In this document: piece by piece, positions 50,727 to 60,942 of the stretch | Layout: every line of letters starts with the position of its first letter | How positions within the stretch are numbered: the first letter of the stretch is position 1 | DNA from: Parvibaculum sedimenti | GTDB taxonomy: Bacteria > Pseudomonadota > Alphaproteobacteria > Parvibaculales > Parvibaculaceae | Reading direction: 5' to 3' | DNA length: 64,000 nucleotides | Assembly: GCF_009184905.1 (NCBI RefSeq) | Contig: NZ_WESC01000010.1 | Location: forward strand, 88,831 to 152,830 | Translations under genes and position numbers: made by a program | Notes under the pieces: model-generated | Database searches by the model: none | Told to the model about the DNA's origin: nothing | The model's input: the letters and a program-made list of their open reading frames with translations, nothing else

Positions 50727-53192
50727 TTAATTTGGCGCAGGATTTTCATCGCACTTCACTGTCGGTTCGATGAACCCCCCGCGCAACAACTCGGTTACGC
50801 GTCCAGCTTGCACGGGCCTGCTGAAATAGAAGCCCTGACCCACCGTGCATCCGGCGGACATAAGGAAATCGAGCTGGGCCTTCGTCTGGACGCCCTCTGC
50901 AACGACCTCGACATTGAGCTCACGCGCCAGGCCGAGTGTCACCCTGGTGATCACCATGTCGCTGGCATTGTCCGGGATGCCGAGGACAAATTGTTGCGCA
51001 ATTTTGAGACGGCTCACAGGGTACGCACTCAGATATGCAAGGGAGGAGTAGCCAGTTCCGAAATCATCGATCGCAATACTTGCGCCGAGATCCCTGATAC
51101 GGGTCAAGGTGTCGCCATGCGCCTGCGTGGTCTCCATCAGAACGGACTCGGTAAGTTCGAGTTCGATATCGCCCGGCGCGACGTCCCACCGTTTAAAGGA
51201 CTCGGACAAAAACTGTTCGTAGCCCGAATTGGTATAAAGCTCAGCGGCAGAGACATTAATCGCGACGAGCGGCGGCGCGATCCCCTGATCCCGCCAGTCC
51301 TTGATCTGCTGGCATGCACGATCGAGCACCCAGTGACCGAGCGCATTAATGCTCCCGGTCTTTTCCGCAATGGGAATGAAGCCATCCGGCATGAGCAGCC
51401 CGCGTTGCGGGTGATTCCAGCGAAGCAGCGCTTCCAGCCCCACGATCTGGCCGGAGGCGAGCTTGACCTGTGGCTGGTAGTACAGCTCCATCTCACCGTT
51501 ATCGAGCGCGGCGCGCAGATCGTTGGTCAGCTCAACGCGCTCATGTACTTTCCGATCGAGTTCGGCCGAATGGAGGCAATACCGGGCGCGGCCTTCGTCC
51601 TTTGCGCGATAAAGTGCGAGATCGGCCTGCGCGAGGATCGCTTCAGGGCCGGCAATCTCCGGGTCGTAGAATGCGATTCCGGCGCTCACCGTGAGGTGAA
51701 TTTCGTTGCCATCGATTTGATAGGGAGCGGCCATCGATTTCATCAGTTTGGCGGCCAGAACGCCCGCGTCCGAAGGATCGCGCAAGTCGGTTTGGAGAAC
51801 CGCGAACTCGTCGCCGCCAAACCGCGCGGCAATGTCACTCTCGCGCACAGTGTTTTTGATGCGGACAGCGACGGCCTGCAACAGGCGGTCGCCTTCCACA
51901 TGGCCGAGCGTGTCGTTGACGTCCTTGAACTTGTCCAGATCGAGATAAAGGACGGCAAAAGCTCTGGCGCCGCGCCTGCTGGATGCAAAAGCTTCATGGA
52001 GCCGCTCCACGAACGCAGGGCGATTGGGCAGTCCGGTGAGATCGTCATGGAGCGCCTGCTCGCGCAGCAGCGCTTCCGCTGCCTTGTACTCGGTGACGTC
52101 ACGGGCTATAGCGATAGTCCGGGCGGGATTTCCGCCGGCACCCAAAGCCAAGACTGCACGGCCGCGAGCATAAAAATGGCTCCCGTCCTTTCGTTGCATC
52201 CTGAATTCGGATTCGGATATTTTGCCCGATTTTTCAGCCCCTCGGACATTTTCAGCGGGAATTTCGCGGTCCTCCGGCACGAGAAAGTCGAGCCATCGTC
52301 TGCCGATCAAATCCTCGGCCTTCTCATATCCGAGGAGCGTCGCGGTGGATGTGTTGGCCGCCTGGACAATGCCGTTCCTGTCCCAGACGACAATAGCGTC
52401 GGGCGACAGGTCGAACAGGTTACGATAATCTCGTTCGCCCTCCCGCATTGTTTTTTCGAGCAGCGCCTCCCTGGCCCAATCGCGCCTGAAGGATCTCCAG
52501 ATCTCGGCATCCGGGGTTTTCTTTGTTCCATTCAAAGGATGCCCGAGATAGTGCTCCACACGAGCTTCGATCCGGTCTGGCGGCGCCATGATGAAGCGGC
52601 AAGCGTCATCGCCCTTGGCGCGACAGGAAATCTCGGTGGCGACCAGAGACACGCCGAAACTTTCCTCGCACCATCCGGAGGAATATCCGGCGCTCATAAG
52701 GCAGACCGGGAAATCGGTCCGCTTGCCGGCGCGGATCCAGGCATCCGCTTCGAAGGAGTAAGGGTGATCGTAGATAAGGTAATAATTCTCGTTGGGCTGG
52801 GGCTTCGAGTCTTCCAATATGTCTACGGAGGCCCAGCCCGCATGAGCGAAATATACAGGCCCGGCAGAAAGCTTGCTGAGCGGATCGCTCAACCCCATCG
52901 CCTGGTGAAAATGGCATGCGTCCGCTTTTCCAAGCGCATGAGCGATGTCGAATAGAACCTGACTTGCGATGCTGACGGCCTCGTGCTCCGAATGAGCGAA
53001 GAGGCGTTTGACGACATTGAAGAATTCGATAGACAACGCCGCCCCTCTAACGAGGACGAACCGCTCACCCGAAATTTCAATCATGCCCTTGGCAGGGTCA
53101 TTTTGCCAGTATTCGAAAAGCCGGCTGAAATGCTCTTCGGCCTTGCCGAAAACAGCATCGAACTGTGGCGGCACCTTGACTATTCGCGGCAT
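50727..53192 (-). CDS. V4R-PAS-GGDEF-EAL c-di-GMP regulator
   Basis: 821 residues. Residues 1-230 are a V4R/XylR-N-type sensor (ISGERFVLVRGAALSIEFFN, AGYSSGWCEESFGVSLVATE, ISCRAKGDDACRFIMAPP with Cys that may bind a ligand or metal). A PAS domain at about 255-375 (FDLSPDAIVVWDRNGIVQAA) follows. GGDEF (ARFGGDEFAVL, active motif intact) and EAL (GLEALLRWNHPQRG, DDFGTGYSSLAYLSAYPVSR) complete it. Both halves look catalytically competent, so c-di-GMP can be made and broken according to the sensor. The V4R head usually senses small hydrophobic or aromatic molecules. Confidence 0.9.
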   Translation of the reverse strand: MPRIVKVPPQFDAVFGKAEEHFSRLFEYWQNDPAKGMIEISGERFVLVRGAALSIEFFNVVKRLFAHSEHEAVSIASQVLFDIAHALGKADACHFHQAMGLSDPLSKLSAGPVYFAHAGWASVDILEDSKPQPNENYYLIYDHPYSFEADAWIRAGKRTDFPVCLMSAGYSSGWCEESFGVSLVATEISCRAKGDDACRFIMAPPDRIEARVEHYLGHPLNGTKKTPDAEIWRSFRRDWAREALLEKTMREGERDYRNLFDLSPDAIVVWDRNGIVQAANTSTATLLGYEKAEDLIGRRWLDFLVPEDREIPAENVRGAEKSGKISESEFRMQRKDGSHFYARGRAVLALGAGGNPARTIAIARDVTEYKAAEALLREQALHDDLTGLPNRPAFVERLHEAFASSRRGARAFAVLYLDLDKFKDVNDTLGHVEGDRLLQAVAVRIKNTVRESDIAARFGGDEFAVLQTDLRDPSDAGVLAAKLMKSMAAPYQIDGNEIHLTVSAGIAFYDPEIAGPEAILAQADLALYRAKDEGRARYCLHSAELDRKVHERVELTNDLRAALDNGEMELYYQPQVKLASGQIVGLEALLRWNHPQRGLLMPDGFIPIAEKTGSINALGHWVLDRACQQIKDWRDQGIAPPLVAINVSAAELYTNSGYEQFLSESFKRWDVAPGDIELELTESVLMETTQAHGDTLTRIRDLGASIAIDDFGTGYSSLAYLSAYPVSRLKIAQQFVLGIPDNASDMVITRVTLGLARELNVEVVAEGVQTKAQLDFLMSAGCTVGQGFYFSRPVQAGRVTELLRGGFIEPTVKCDENPAPN

Positions 53193-53594
53193 TGCCCGAC
53201 CTCATCTTCGCGGAATTGCGGAACTCTCACGCGATGCGCGTCCCGACGGACGTTTTGCAGCGTCGATTTATCCCGCTCGGAGCCGACCGCTACAGTCGTC
53301 GTCTCCGTGTGAACTATCTACAAGGAGGTTTCAGCCACGCCATCCACCCCGCAGAAAATGACAACGCTGGGTACGGAATATTTATTAAATCACCCCAAGC
53401 AGAGCTTGTCCTGCCCCATCAGCGAGAATTTTCACTGAACTATGGATTTCGGGATAGACGAGAGACATCCGAATGCTCCCGGGTCTAATAGCGCATTTAT
53501 GCCTTCTTTATTCTCCCGCTTCCTATTCCATCTCGACTTTTTACTGCGATCCAAGGTCTCATTGAGGCACCGAATAAGCTCTTGAGGATTGACC
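53193..53594. other. 402-bp gap before the kdp operon
   Basis: Divergent from the GGDEF-EAL gene. It should contain the kdp promoter and KdpE site. Open frames here have no family likeness. An AGGAGG at about 53323 has no ATG at proper spacing. The last 100 bp are AT-richer (actttttactgcgatccaag) and precede the micropeptide gene. No clear terminator, operator or RNA was seen. Confidence 0.5.
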
Positions 53595-53678
53595 ATGCTC
53601 GACATCGGCATGCTGGCCATTGCGCTCGCCTCCTTCGCGGCGCTCTACGCCTATCTCCATCTCTGCAACCGACTGTGA
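53595..53678 (+). CDS. 27-residue membrane micropeptide at the head of the kdp operon
   Basis: The peptide is a single hydrophobic helix: MLDIGMLAIALASFAALYAY followed by LHLCNRL. Its ATG at 53595 has GAGGAT seven bases upstream. It is 7 bp before kdpF, whose start is marked by GAGGACGAC. The ending Y-x-x-x-C-[N/D]-R-L recalls similar tiny frames that I have seen before kdpF in other genomes, usually unannotated. It may be a second small subunit that stabilises the KdpFABC complex or its assembly. This rests on position, ribosome binding site and hydrophobicity only. Confidence 0.6.
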   Translation: MLDIGMLAIALASFAALYAYLHLCNRL

Positions 53679-53685
53679 GGACGAC

Positions 53686-53775
53686 ATGAGCTTCGATCTC
53701 ATTCTGGGCGGCGGAGTCGCCCTCTTCATCCTCGGCTATCTTCTAGTCGTCCTTGCCATGCCAGAAAGGTTCTAG
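53686..53775 (+). CDS. kdpF: KdpF, small subunit of the K+-transporting ATPase
   Basis: 29 residues: a single membrane helix with LGGGVALFILGYLLVVLA and the diagnostic MPERF ending (E. coli: RPEKF-type). KdpF stabilises the KdpABC complex. ATG 53686, GAGGA upstream, 9 bp before kdpA. It is too short for routine annotation but the end motif is unmistakable. Confidence 0.9.
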   Translation: MSFDLILGGGVALFILGYLLVVLAMPERF

Positions 53776-53784
53776 GAGCCTGCC

Positions 53785-55512
53785 ATGACAGCGAACGGTC
53801 TTATCCAGATCGCGCTCTTCAGCGCGATCGTCCTCCTCGTTACACGCCCGCTCGGCGGCTACATGACACGCGTCTTCAACGGAGACTATGTCTTCCTCAC
53901 GCCGATCCTCCGGCCCATCGAGATGCTCTTCTACAAGCTCGCTGGCGTCGACGAAAAGGACGACCAGCATTGGCTTCGCTATGGTGGGGCGATGCTCATG
54001 TTCAGCGTCGCCGGCTTCGCGCTCCTCTACGCGATCCTGAGATTGCAAGGCTACCTACCCTTCAACCCGCAGGGATTCGGTGCCGTCGAGCCGATGCTCG
54101 CCTTCAACACCGCGATCTCCTTCGTCACCAACACCAACTGGCAGAACTATGGCGGCGAGACGACGCTGAGCTATTTCACCCAGATGGCCGGGCTGACTGT
54201 TCACAACTTCGTATCGGCAGCAACGGGCATCGCGCTGGCGATGGCCTTCATCCGCGGCTTCTCCCGCGCCTCGGCCAAAGGTCTCGGCAATTTCTGGGTC
54301 GACCTCACCCGCTGCTCGCTCTATGTGCTGCTCCCGGTCTCGATCGTCGTCGGCCTCTTCTTCATCTGGCAGGGCATGCCGCAAACGCTCGGCGCCTATG
54401 TCAATGCAACGACCATCGAAGGTGCGCACCAGACCATCGCGGTCGGCCCGGTTGCTTCGCAGGAAGTGATCAAGATGTTCGGCACGAATGGCGGTGGCTT
54501 CTTCAACGCAAACTCCACCCATCCCTTCGAGAACCCGAACGCGATCACCAATCTCGTTCAGATGGTTCTCATCTTCGCCATTGGCGCCGCGCTGACCAAC
54601 GTCTTCGGCCGAATGGTCAAAAACGAATGGCAGGGCTGGGCTCTTTTCGGCACCATGTCCGTGCTTTTCCTTGTCGGCGCTCTCATCGCTTATCACTTCG
54701 AGGCCGCCGGCAATCCGAACATCACCGCGCTCGGCGTCGACCAGGCTGCAAGTGCGCTCCAGGCCGGCGGCAACATGGAGGGCAAGGATGTCCGCTTCGG
54801 CATCGCCAACTCCGCCCTCTTCGCCACCGTCACTACGGATGCGTCCTGCGGCGCCGTCAACGCCTGGCATGACAGCTTCACGCCGCTCGCCGGCCTCGTT
54901 CCCCTCGTCAACATGGAACTCGGCGAAATCATCTTCGGCGGCGTCGGCTCCGGCCTCTACGGCATGCTTCTCTTTGCCATCGTCGCGGTGTTCATCGCCG
55001 GTCTGATGGTCGGACGCACACCGGAATATGTCGGCAAGAAGATCGAGGGCTACGACGTCAAGATGACGGCGCTCGCCATTATCATCCTTCCCTTCTCGAT
55101 CCTCGGCTTTACGGCGCTTGCGAGCTCACTCCCGTTCGGCGTGTCGAGCATCGCCAATGCGGGACCGCACGGCTTCAGCGAGATTCTTTATGGCTTCAGT
55201 TCTACGACAGCGAACAACGGCAGCGCCTTCGGCGGCCTGACCGGCAACACGCCCTTCTACAACATCACCCTCGGGCTTGCGATGGCGATCGGCCGCTTCG
55301 GCATGATCGTTCCGATGCTCGCCGTTGCTGGCTCTCTTGGCCGCAAGAAGCTCGTTGCCTCGTCCGTGGGCACCTTCCCGACCGATAGCGGGCTCTTCGT
55401 CGCGATCCTTACCGCGGTCATCCTGATCGTCGGCGGGCTCACTTTCTTCCCGGCTCTATCGCTCGGTCCGATCGTCGAGCACTTCTCGATGATCCACGGC
55501 ACGCTTTACTGA
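53785..55512 (+). CDS. kdpA: Potassium-transporting ATPase subunit A
   Basis: 575 residues, about ten membrane segments. KdpA contains four pore-loop repeats resembling K+ channels: [60 protein letters not shown] and the later [20 protein letters not shown]. These form the K+-selective path of the high-affinity KdpFABC pump. Slightly longer than the E. coli protein (557). Followed by kdpB with 9 bp between. Confidence 0.97.
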   Translation: MTANGLIQIALFSAIVLLVTRPLGGYMTRVFNGDYVFLTPILRPIEMLFYKLAGVDEKDDQHWLRYGGAMLMFSVAGFALLYAILRLQGYLPFNPQGFGAVEPMLAFNTAISFVTNTNWQNYGGETTLSYFTQMAGLTVHNFVSAATGIALAMAFIRGFSRASAKGLGNFWVDLTRCSLYVLLPVSIVVGLFFIWQGMPQTLGAYVNATTIEGAHQTIAVGPVASQEVIKMFGTNGGGFFNANSTHPFENPNAITNLVQMVLIFAIGAALTNVFGRMVKNEWQGWALFGTMSVLFLVGALIAYHFEAAGNPNITALGVDQAASALQAGGNMEGKDVRFGIANSALFATVTTDASCGAVNAWHDSFTPLAGLVPLVNMELGEIIFGGVGSGLYGMLLFAIVAVFIAGLMVGRTPEYVGKKIEGYDVKMTALAIIILPFSILGFTALASSLPFGVSSIANAGPHGFSEILYGFSSTTANNGSAFGGLTGNTPFYNITLGLAMAIGRFGMIVPMLAVAGSLGRKKLVASSVGTFPTDSGLFVAILTAVILIVGGLTFFPALSLGPIVEHFSMIHGTLY

Positions 55513-55521
55513 GGAACAATC

Positions 55522-57603
55522 ATGTCACTCGCTCACAATCCGATGGCCAGCGAACCCTCGTCTCATCGCATCAAAACATCGTCACTCTTCCGTGGCGACC
55601 TCGTCAGGCAGGCGATCGTCGATTCCCTCGTGAAGCTCAGCCCGCGAACGCTGGTCAAGAACCCGGTCATGTTTGTGGTCGAGATCGTAGCCGCGCTTAC
55701 GACCATCCTGCTGGTGCGCGATCTCGCCGCCGGTGCCCATGTCGGCTTCACCGTCCAGATCGTCTTCTGGCTCTGGTTCACGGTCATCTTCGCGAATTTT
55801 GCCGAAGCCCTCGCCGAGGGTCGCGGCAAAGCCCAGGCCGATGCACTTCGCCGCACACGGTCGGAGGCCGTCGCCAAGCTCCTGCAGAAGAACGGCAGCT
55901 ACGAGATAGTGCCGGCTGCGGAACTCAAGGTCGGAGACGTCGTGCTCGTCGAGGTCAACGACCTCATCCCGAGTGACGGCGAGGTCATCGACGGCGTAGC
56001 CTCCGTCGATGAATCCGCCATTACCGGCGAATCCGCACCCGTCATCCGCGAAAGCGGCGGCGATCGTTCAGCCGTCACCGGCGGTACGCGCGTGCTGTCG
56101 GACCAGATCAAGGTCCGCATCACCGCGGCGCAGGGATCGACCTTCCTTGACCGCATGATCCACCTTGTCGAAGGTGCCGAACGGCAAAAGACGCCAAACG
56201 AGATCGCACTCAATATCCTTCTCGTCGGCCTCACCATCATCTTCCTCTTCGCGACGGTAACGATCCCGAGCTTCGTCTCCTATGCGGGTGGCGCCGTCTC
56301 CGTCACGGTGCTGGTCGCCCTCTTCGTTACGCTCATCCCGACGACGATCGGCGCTCTTCTTTCCGCCATCGGCATCGCCGGCATGGATCGCCTGGTCAAG
56401 TTCAACGTGCTGGCCATGTCTGGCCGCGCCGTTGAGGCGGCTGGCGACGTCGATACGCTTCTTCTCGACAAGACCGGCACCATCACCCTCGGTAACCGCG
56501 TCGCGAGCGAATTCGTGACCATGCCTGGCGTCAGCGACCACGAGCTTGCAGACGCCGCCCAACTCTCTTCGCTGAGCGATGAGACACCTGAGGGCCGCTC
56601 CATCGTCGTCCTTGCCAAGGAGAAATACGGTCTGCGCGGCCGCGAACTCGCCAATCTCCATGCGAAGTTCATCCCCTTCTCGGCCCAAACCCGCATGAGC
56701 GGCATCGATATCGACGATCATCAGATCCGCAAGGGCGCCGCCGACTCGATCCTCAAATTCGTCACGTCGAATGTGCCGAATGCGATCGTGCCGAGGGAAT
56801 TCCAGCAGATCGTCGACAAGATCGCGCGCGCCGGCGGCACACCGCTCGCGGTCTCGAAGGACGGCGCCATCCTCGGCGTCATTCATCTGAAGGACATCGT
56901 CAAGGGCGGCATCCGCGAACGCTTCGCAGCGCTACGCCGGATGGGCATCCGCACCATCATGATCACGGGCGACAACCCGCTGACGGCGGCCGCTATTGCG
57001 GCGGAATCGGGCGTGGACGACTTCCTCGCCCAGGCGACGCCAGAGGACAAGCTGCGCCTCATCCGCGAGGAGCAGGCCAAGGGCAAGCTCGTTGCCATGT
57101 GCGGTGACGGCACCAACGACGCCCCCGCGCTCGCCCAGGCCGATGTCGGCGTCGCCATGCAGACCGGCACGCAGGCTGCCCGCGAAGCTGGCAACATGAT
57201 CGACCTCGACAGCGACCCGACCAAGCTCATCGAGATCGTCGCCATCGGAAAGCAGCTTCTGATGACGCGCGGAACGCTGACCACCTTCTCGATCGCCAAC
57301 GACGTCGCCAAATATTTCGCGATCATCCCCGCCATGTTCGCCGTCTTCTACCCGCAACTCGGCGTACTCAACATCATGCATCTGGCGACGCCGCAAAGCG
57401 CGATCCTGTCCGCCATCATCTTCAACGCCCTCATCATCATCGCGCTCATCCCGCTGGCGCTCAGGGGCGTCCAGTACACGCCGCGCAGCGCCGCCTCCTT
57501 CCTGATCCGCAATCTGGTGATCTACGGCGCGGGCGGCGTGATCGTTCCCTTTGTCGGCATCAAGCTCATCGACGTCATCATCACGACGATCGGTCTCGTC
57601 TGA
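55522..57603 (+). CDS. kdpB: Potassium-transporting ATPase ATP-binding subunit B
   Basis: 693 residues, P-type ATPase. The actuator motif ITGESAPV, the phosphorylation site [10 protein letters not shown] with Asp316 (E. coli D307), the nucleotide-binding [10 protein letters not shown], and the hinge [20 protein letters not shown] are intact. It couples ATP hydrolysis to K+ movement through KdpA. Small N-terminal extension ([15 protein letters not shown]). Operon position kdpF-A-B-C-D-E is canonical. Confidence 0.97.
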   Translation: MSLAHNPMASEPSSHRIKTSSLFRGDLVRQAIVDSLVKLSPRTLVKNPVMFVVEIVAALTTILLVRDLAAGAHVGFTVQIVFWLWFTVIFANFAEALAEGRGKAQADALRRTRSEAVAKLLQKNGSYEIVPAAELKVGDVVLVEVNDLIPSDGEVIDGVASVDESAITGESAPVIRESGGDRSAVTGGTRVLSDQIKVRITAAQGSTFLDRMIHLVEGAERQKTPNEIALNILLVGLTIIFLFATVTIPSFVSYAGGAVSVTVLVALFVTLIPTTIGALLSAIGIAGMDRLVKFNVLAMSGRAVEAAGDVDTLLLDKTGTITLGNRVASEFVTMPGVSDHELADAAQLSSLSDETPEGRSIVVLAKEKYGLRGRELANLHAKFIPFSAQTRMSGIDIDDHQIRKGAADSILKFVTSNVPNAIVPREFQQIVDKIARAGGTPLAVSKDGAILGVIHLKDIVKGGIRERFAALRRMGIRTIMITGDNPLTAAAIAAESGVDDFLAQATPEDKLRLIREEQAKGKLVAMCGDGTNDAPALAQADVGVAMQTGTQAAREAGNMIDLDSDPTKLIEIVAIGKQLLMTRGTLTTFSIANDVAKYFAIIPAMFAVFYPQLGVLNIMHLATPQSAILSAIIFNALIIIALIPLALRGVQYTPRSAASFLIRNLVIYGAGGVIVPFVGIKLIDVIITTIGLV

Positions 57604-57613
57604 GGAACAAGCC

Positions 57614-58213
57614 ATGTTGAAAGATATTCGTCCTGCCATCGTCCTCCTCGCGCTTTTTACACTGCTCCTCGGCCTGGCCTATCCGCTCGGGATGACGCGC
57701 GTCGCGGGGGCTCTCTTTCCCCATCAAGCAGAAGGCAGCCTTATTGAGAAAAACGGCATCGTGATCGGCTCCGAGATCATTGGCCAAACCTTCACGGGCG
57801 AGAAATATTTCCACGGCCGCCCGTCTGCCACGACCGGCACGGACGACAAGGGCAACTCCATCGCCCTTCCCAACAATGCTGCGAATTCGATGGGCTCCAA
57901 TCTCGGGCCGACCAACAAGGCGCTCATCGAGCGCATCAAGAACGAGGTCGAGAAGCTCAAGGCCGAGAATCCCAATGCGGCCATTCCGGTCGACATGGTC
58001 ACCACCTCGGCGAGCGGCTTCGACCCCGACATCACACCGGCAGCCGCCCTCTTCCAGATGCCCCGTGTCGCCAAGGCCCGCAACCTCGATCCCGCGAAAG
58101 TCGAAGCGCTCATCAATCAGTTCACGAAGCCTCGAACCCTCGGTATCATCGGCGAACCGGCCGTCAATGTCCTGAAGCTCAACATGGCTCTGGACAGCGA
58201 GGCAGTGAAATAG
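57614..58213 (+). CDS. kdpC: Potassium-transporting ATPase subunit C
   Basis: 199 residues. One membrane helix (AIVLLALFTLLLGLAYPLGM) and a periplasmic domain with GEKYFHGRPSATTGTDDKGN, NSMGSNLGPTNKALIERIKN, VPVDMVTTSASGFDPDITPA-like segments and FNLARVAKARNL-like end (here FQMPRVAKARNLDPAKVEAL). It is the assembly and ATP-affinity subunit. ATG 57614 after GAGGAAC. Slightly longer than the E. coli version (190). Confidence 0.96.
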   Translation: MLKDIRPAIVLLALFTLLLGLAYPLGMTRVAGALFPHQAEGSLIEKNGIVIGSEIIGQTFTGEKYFHGRPSATTGTDDKGNSIALPNNAANSMGSNLGPTNKALIERIKNEVEKLKAENPNAAIPVDMVTTSASGFDPDITPAAALFQMPRVAKARNLDPAKVEALINQFTKPRTLGIIGEPAVNVLKLNMALDSEAVK

Positions 58214-58236
58214 GCGCGTTGATCCGATAGGGATAA

Positions 58237-60942
58237 ATGACAAGCACCGACCAGAAGGCGAGGCGGCCCACTCCCGAAGCCCTGCTGGAGCAGGCGGCGA
58301 CGGAAGGGCACGGCAAGCTCAAGATCTTTCTCGGTGCCGCGCCCGGTGTCGGAAAGACCTACGAAATGCTGAGTTCCGGCGCCCAGCGCCAGAAGGAAGG
58401 CATCGATGTCGTGATCGGCATCGTCGAGACGCATGGCCGGGCGGAGACCGAAAGGTTGACGCACGGCCTCGACTCCCTTCCCCGTGCACGGGTCTCCTAC
58501 AAGGGCCGCATTCTCGAGGAGATGGATATCGACGCTGTGCTCGCGCGACGCCCGTCGCTCGTCCTCGTCGATGAGCTCGCGCACACCAATGCGCCTGGCT
58601 CGCGCCATCCCAAACGCTATCAGGATGTCGAGGAGCTTCTCGACGCCGGCATCGACGTCTATACGACGCTCAACATCCAGCATGTCGAAAGTCTCAACGA
58701 CGTCATCGCACAGATCACGCGCATCCGCGTACGCGAGACGGTACCGGACTCGATCATCGACCGTGCCGACGAGATCGAAGTCATCGACATCACGCCGGAG
58801 GAGCTGATCCAGCGCCTTCACGAGGGCAAGGTCTATGTTCGCGACGCGGCGCAGCGCGCACTGAAGCATTATTTCTCGCCGGGCAATCTGACTGCGCTCC
58901 GCGAGCTGGCGCTCCGGCGTACCGCCCAGCGCGTCGACGAGCAGATGCTGAGCTATATGCGCGCGCACGCCATCGCCGGTCCCTGGGCCACGGATGAGCG
59001 CCTGCTCGTCTGCATCGATGGCGGCCCCGCCTCCGCCGGCATCGTCCGCTATGCGAGGCGCGCCGCCGACAGGCTGCGCTGCACATGGGCGGCGATCCAT
59101 GTCGAGACGCTCGGACATGTTCCGTTGACGGAAGGAGAGCGCGATCGGCTGGACGAGGCGCTTCGCCTTGCCGAGACACTCGGGGGAGAGGCCGTCATGG
59201 CATCGGGCGACCATGTCGCCGGCGCGATCCTCGACTATGCGCGCGAAAACAATGTCACCCAGATCGTGCTCGGGCGTCCGCGCGGCGACCGCTGGTTCGA
59301 CAGGTTCCGCCGCACCAGCGTCGATAGCCTGATCCGCGACGCGGGTCCCATCGGTGTCCATGTTGTGCCCGGCGACGAAGACCCATCACCAGACAAGGCC
59401 GTGCGCATACGCGCTACCACCGAGGGCGTCGATGCAATGCCCTATGCCGTGAGCACGCTCACCGTCGCCGTGGCGCTCGCGATCGGCGAGCTTATCCAGT
59501 TCGTCGCGGCGCTACCGAACATCTCGCTGGTCTTCCTTGCCGCCATTCTCTTTACCGCCGTCAATTACGGGCTGTGGCCGTCGCTCTATGCCTCGCTCAT
59601 CAGCACACTTGCCTATAACTTCTTCTTCCTGGCGCCGCTCTACACCTTCACCATCACCGACCCGGCGAACATTCTCGCCCTCATCTTCTTCACCATCGTC
59701 GCGGTCCTCACGAGCAACCTGACGGCGCGGACAAGGCGGCAGATCGTCGTCGCCCAGTCGCAGGTTAAGACGACCACCGAACTCAATTCCTTCAGCCGCA
59801 AGCTCGCGGGCATCAACGATCTCGATGACCTTCTCTGGGCAGCCGCCTTCCAGATCGCCTCCATGCTGCAGCTGCGCGTCGTCTTTCTTTTTCCTGCTGA
59901 TGGGCACATGAGCGTCACGGCAGGCTATCCGCCCGAAGATGTCGCGGACGATGCGGACCTCGCCGCCGCCCGCTGGGCTTACGACCATCAACGGGCTGCC
60001 GGCCGGAGCTCCGATACGCTGCCGGGCGCCAAGCGCCTTTTCCTGCCGATCAAGACGGCGACAGGCATGCTCGCTGTCGTGGGCCTCGACCGCGAGACGC
60101 CGGGACCACTCTTCACGGCGGATGAACGCCGCCTTCTGGACGCGTTGCTCGATCAGATCGCGGTCTCGATCGAGCGCATCCGGCTCGCCGAGGACATCGA
60201 TAATGCGCGAGTTCTGAGCGAGACCGAACGCTTACGGAGTACGCTCCTGACCTCCATCTCGCACGATTTGAGAACCCCGCTTGCGTCCATCATCGGCTCT
60301 GTAACGAGCCTCAAGACCTATTTTGATCGCTTCGATGCCGCGCAGCGGAACGACCTTTTATCGACAATCGAGGACGAGGCCGAGCGGCTGAACCGCTTTG
60401 TCGGCAATCTCCTCGACATCACCCGGCTCGAGTCCGGCGCACTCAATATTCGCATGACCAGAGTCGACCTCACTGAACTCACCGAGACGGCACTCCGGCG
60501 CGCGTCCAGACTGCTTTCGACGCACCACGTCGCGGTTAGCGTTCCGTCCAATCTGCCCTCGGTTATGGCCGACCCCATCCTCCTCGAACAGGTGCTGTTC
60601 AACCTTCTCGACAACGCCGCAAAATATTCGCCGGCGGGGAGCACCATTCGTATCGAAGCGGCCTCGGCAGGAAAAAAGGTCCTGATCAGCGTGCTTGACG
60701 AAGGAGAAGGCATTCCGCCCGAAGAATTGGAAACCATCTTTGACAAGTTCCGCCGGGCAGGATCAGGTGACAACCGTCCGGCAGGCACGGGACTGGGGCT
60801 CGCCATTTGCCGGGGTTTCGTCGAAGTGTTCGGCGGCACGATTTCCGCGACCAGCCGCGCCAGAGGACACGGCTCGGTCTTCACGATCCAGCTACCCTCT
60901 ACTGAAGTCGTTCAACACCAGTCTGCAGAAGTGAACCATTGA
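58237..60942 (+). CDS. kdpD: Sensor histidine kinase KdpD
   Basis: 901 residues. N-terminal KdpD domain with Walker-type GAAPGVGKTYEML and LVDELAHTNAPGSRHPKRYQ, then a USP-like domain (LLVCIDGGPASAGIVRYARR), four membrane helices (residues about 410-510), a GAF region and the HisKA/HATPase module. His676 in SHDLRTPLASIIG is the phospho-acceptor, followed by NLLDNAAKYSPAG, DEGEGIPPEEL and GTGLGLAICRG. It senses K+ limitation and ionic strength and phosphorylates KdpE. The last bases overlap kdpE. Confidence 0.96.
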   Translation: MTSTDQKARRPTPEALLEQAATEGHGKLKIFLGAAPGVGKTYEMLSSGAQRQKEGIDVVIGIVETHGRAETERLTHGLDSLPRARVSYKGRILEEMDIDAVLARRPSLVLVDELAHTNAPGSRHPKRYQDVEELLDAGIDVYTTLNIQHVESLNDVIAQITRIRVRETVPDSIIDRADEIEVIDITPEELIQRLHEGKVYVRDAAQRALKHYFSPGNLTALRELALRRTAQRVDEQMLSYMRAHAIAGPWATDERLLVCIDGGPASAGIVRYARRAADRLRCTWAAIHVETLGHVPLTEGERDRLDEALRLAETLGGEAVMASGDHVAGAILDYARENNVTQIVLGRPRGDRWFDRFRRTSVDSLIRDAGPIGVHVVPGDEDPSPDKAVRIRATTEGVDAMPYAVSTLTVAVALAIGELIQFVAALPNISLVFLAAILFTAVNYGLWPSLYASLISTLAYNFFFLAPLYTFTITDPANILALIFFTIVAVLTSNLTARTRRQIVVAQSQVKTTTELNSFSRKLAGINDLDDLLWAAAFQIASMLQLRVVFLFPADGHMSVTAGYPPEDVADDADLAAARWAYDHQRAAGRSSDTLPGAKRLFLPIKTATGMLAVVGLDRETPGPLFTADERRLLDALLDQIAVSIERIRLAEDIDNARVLSETERLRSTLLTSISHDLRTPLASIIGSVTSLKTYFDRFDAAQRNDLLSTIEDEAERLNRFVGNLLDITRLESGALNIRMTRVDLTELTETALRRASRLLSTHHVAVSVPSNLPSVMADPILLEQVLFNLLDNAAKYSPAGSTIRIEAASAGKKVLISVLDEGEGIPPEELETIFDKFRRAGSGDNRPAGTGLGLAICRGFVEVFGGTISATSRARGHGSVFTIQLPSTEVVQHQSAEVNH

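Noticed and set aside
50808..52955. 715-codon open frame on the plus strand opposite the GGDEF-EAL gene
   Set aside because: It is a mirror of a GC-rich coding strand. The protein has no family signature and the minus strand encodes clear V4R, PAS, GGDEF and EAL motifs.
53192..53488. 98-codon plus-strand frame before the kdp operon
   Set aside because: It starts inside the start codon of the divergent gene, lacks a ribosome binding site and has no family likeness.
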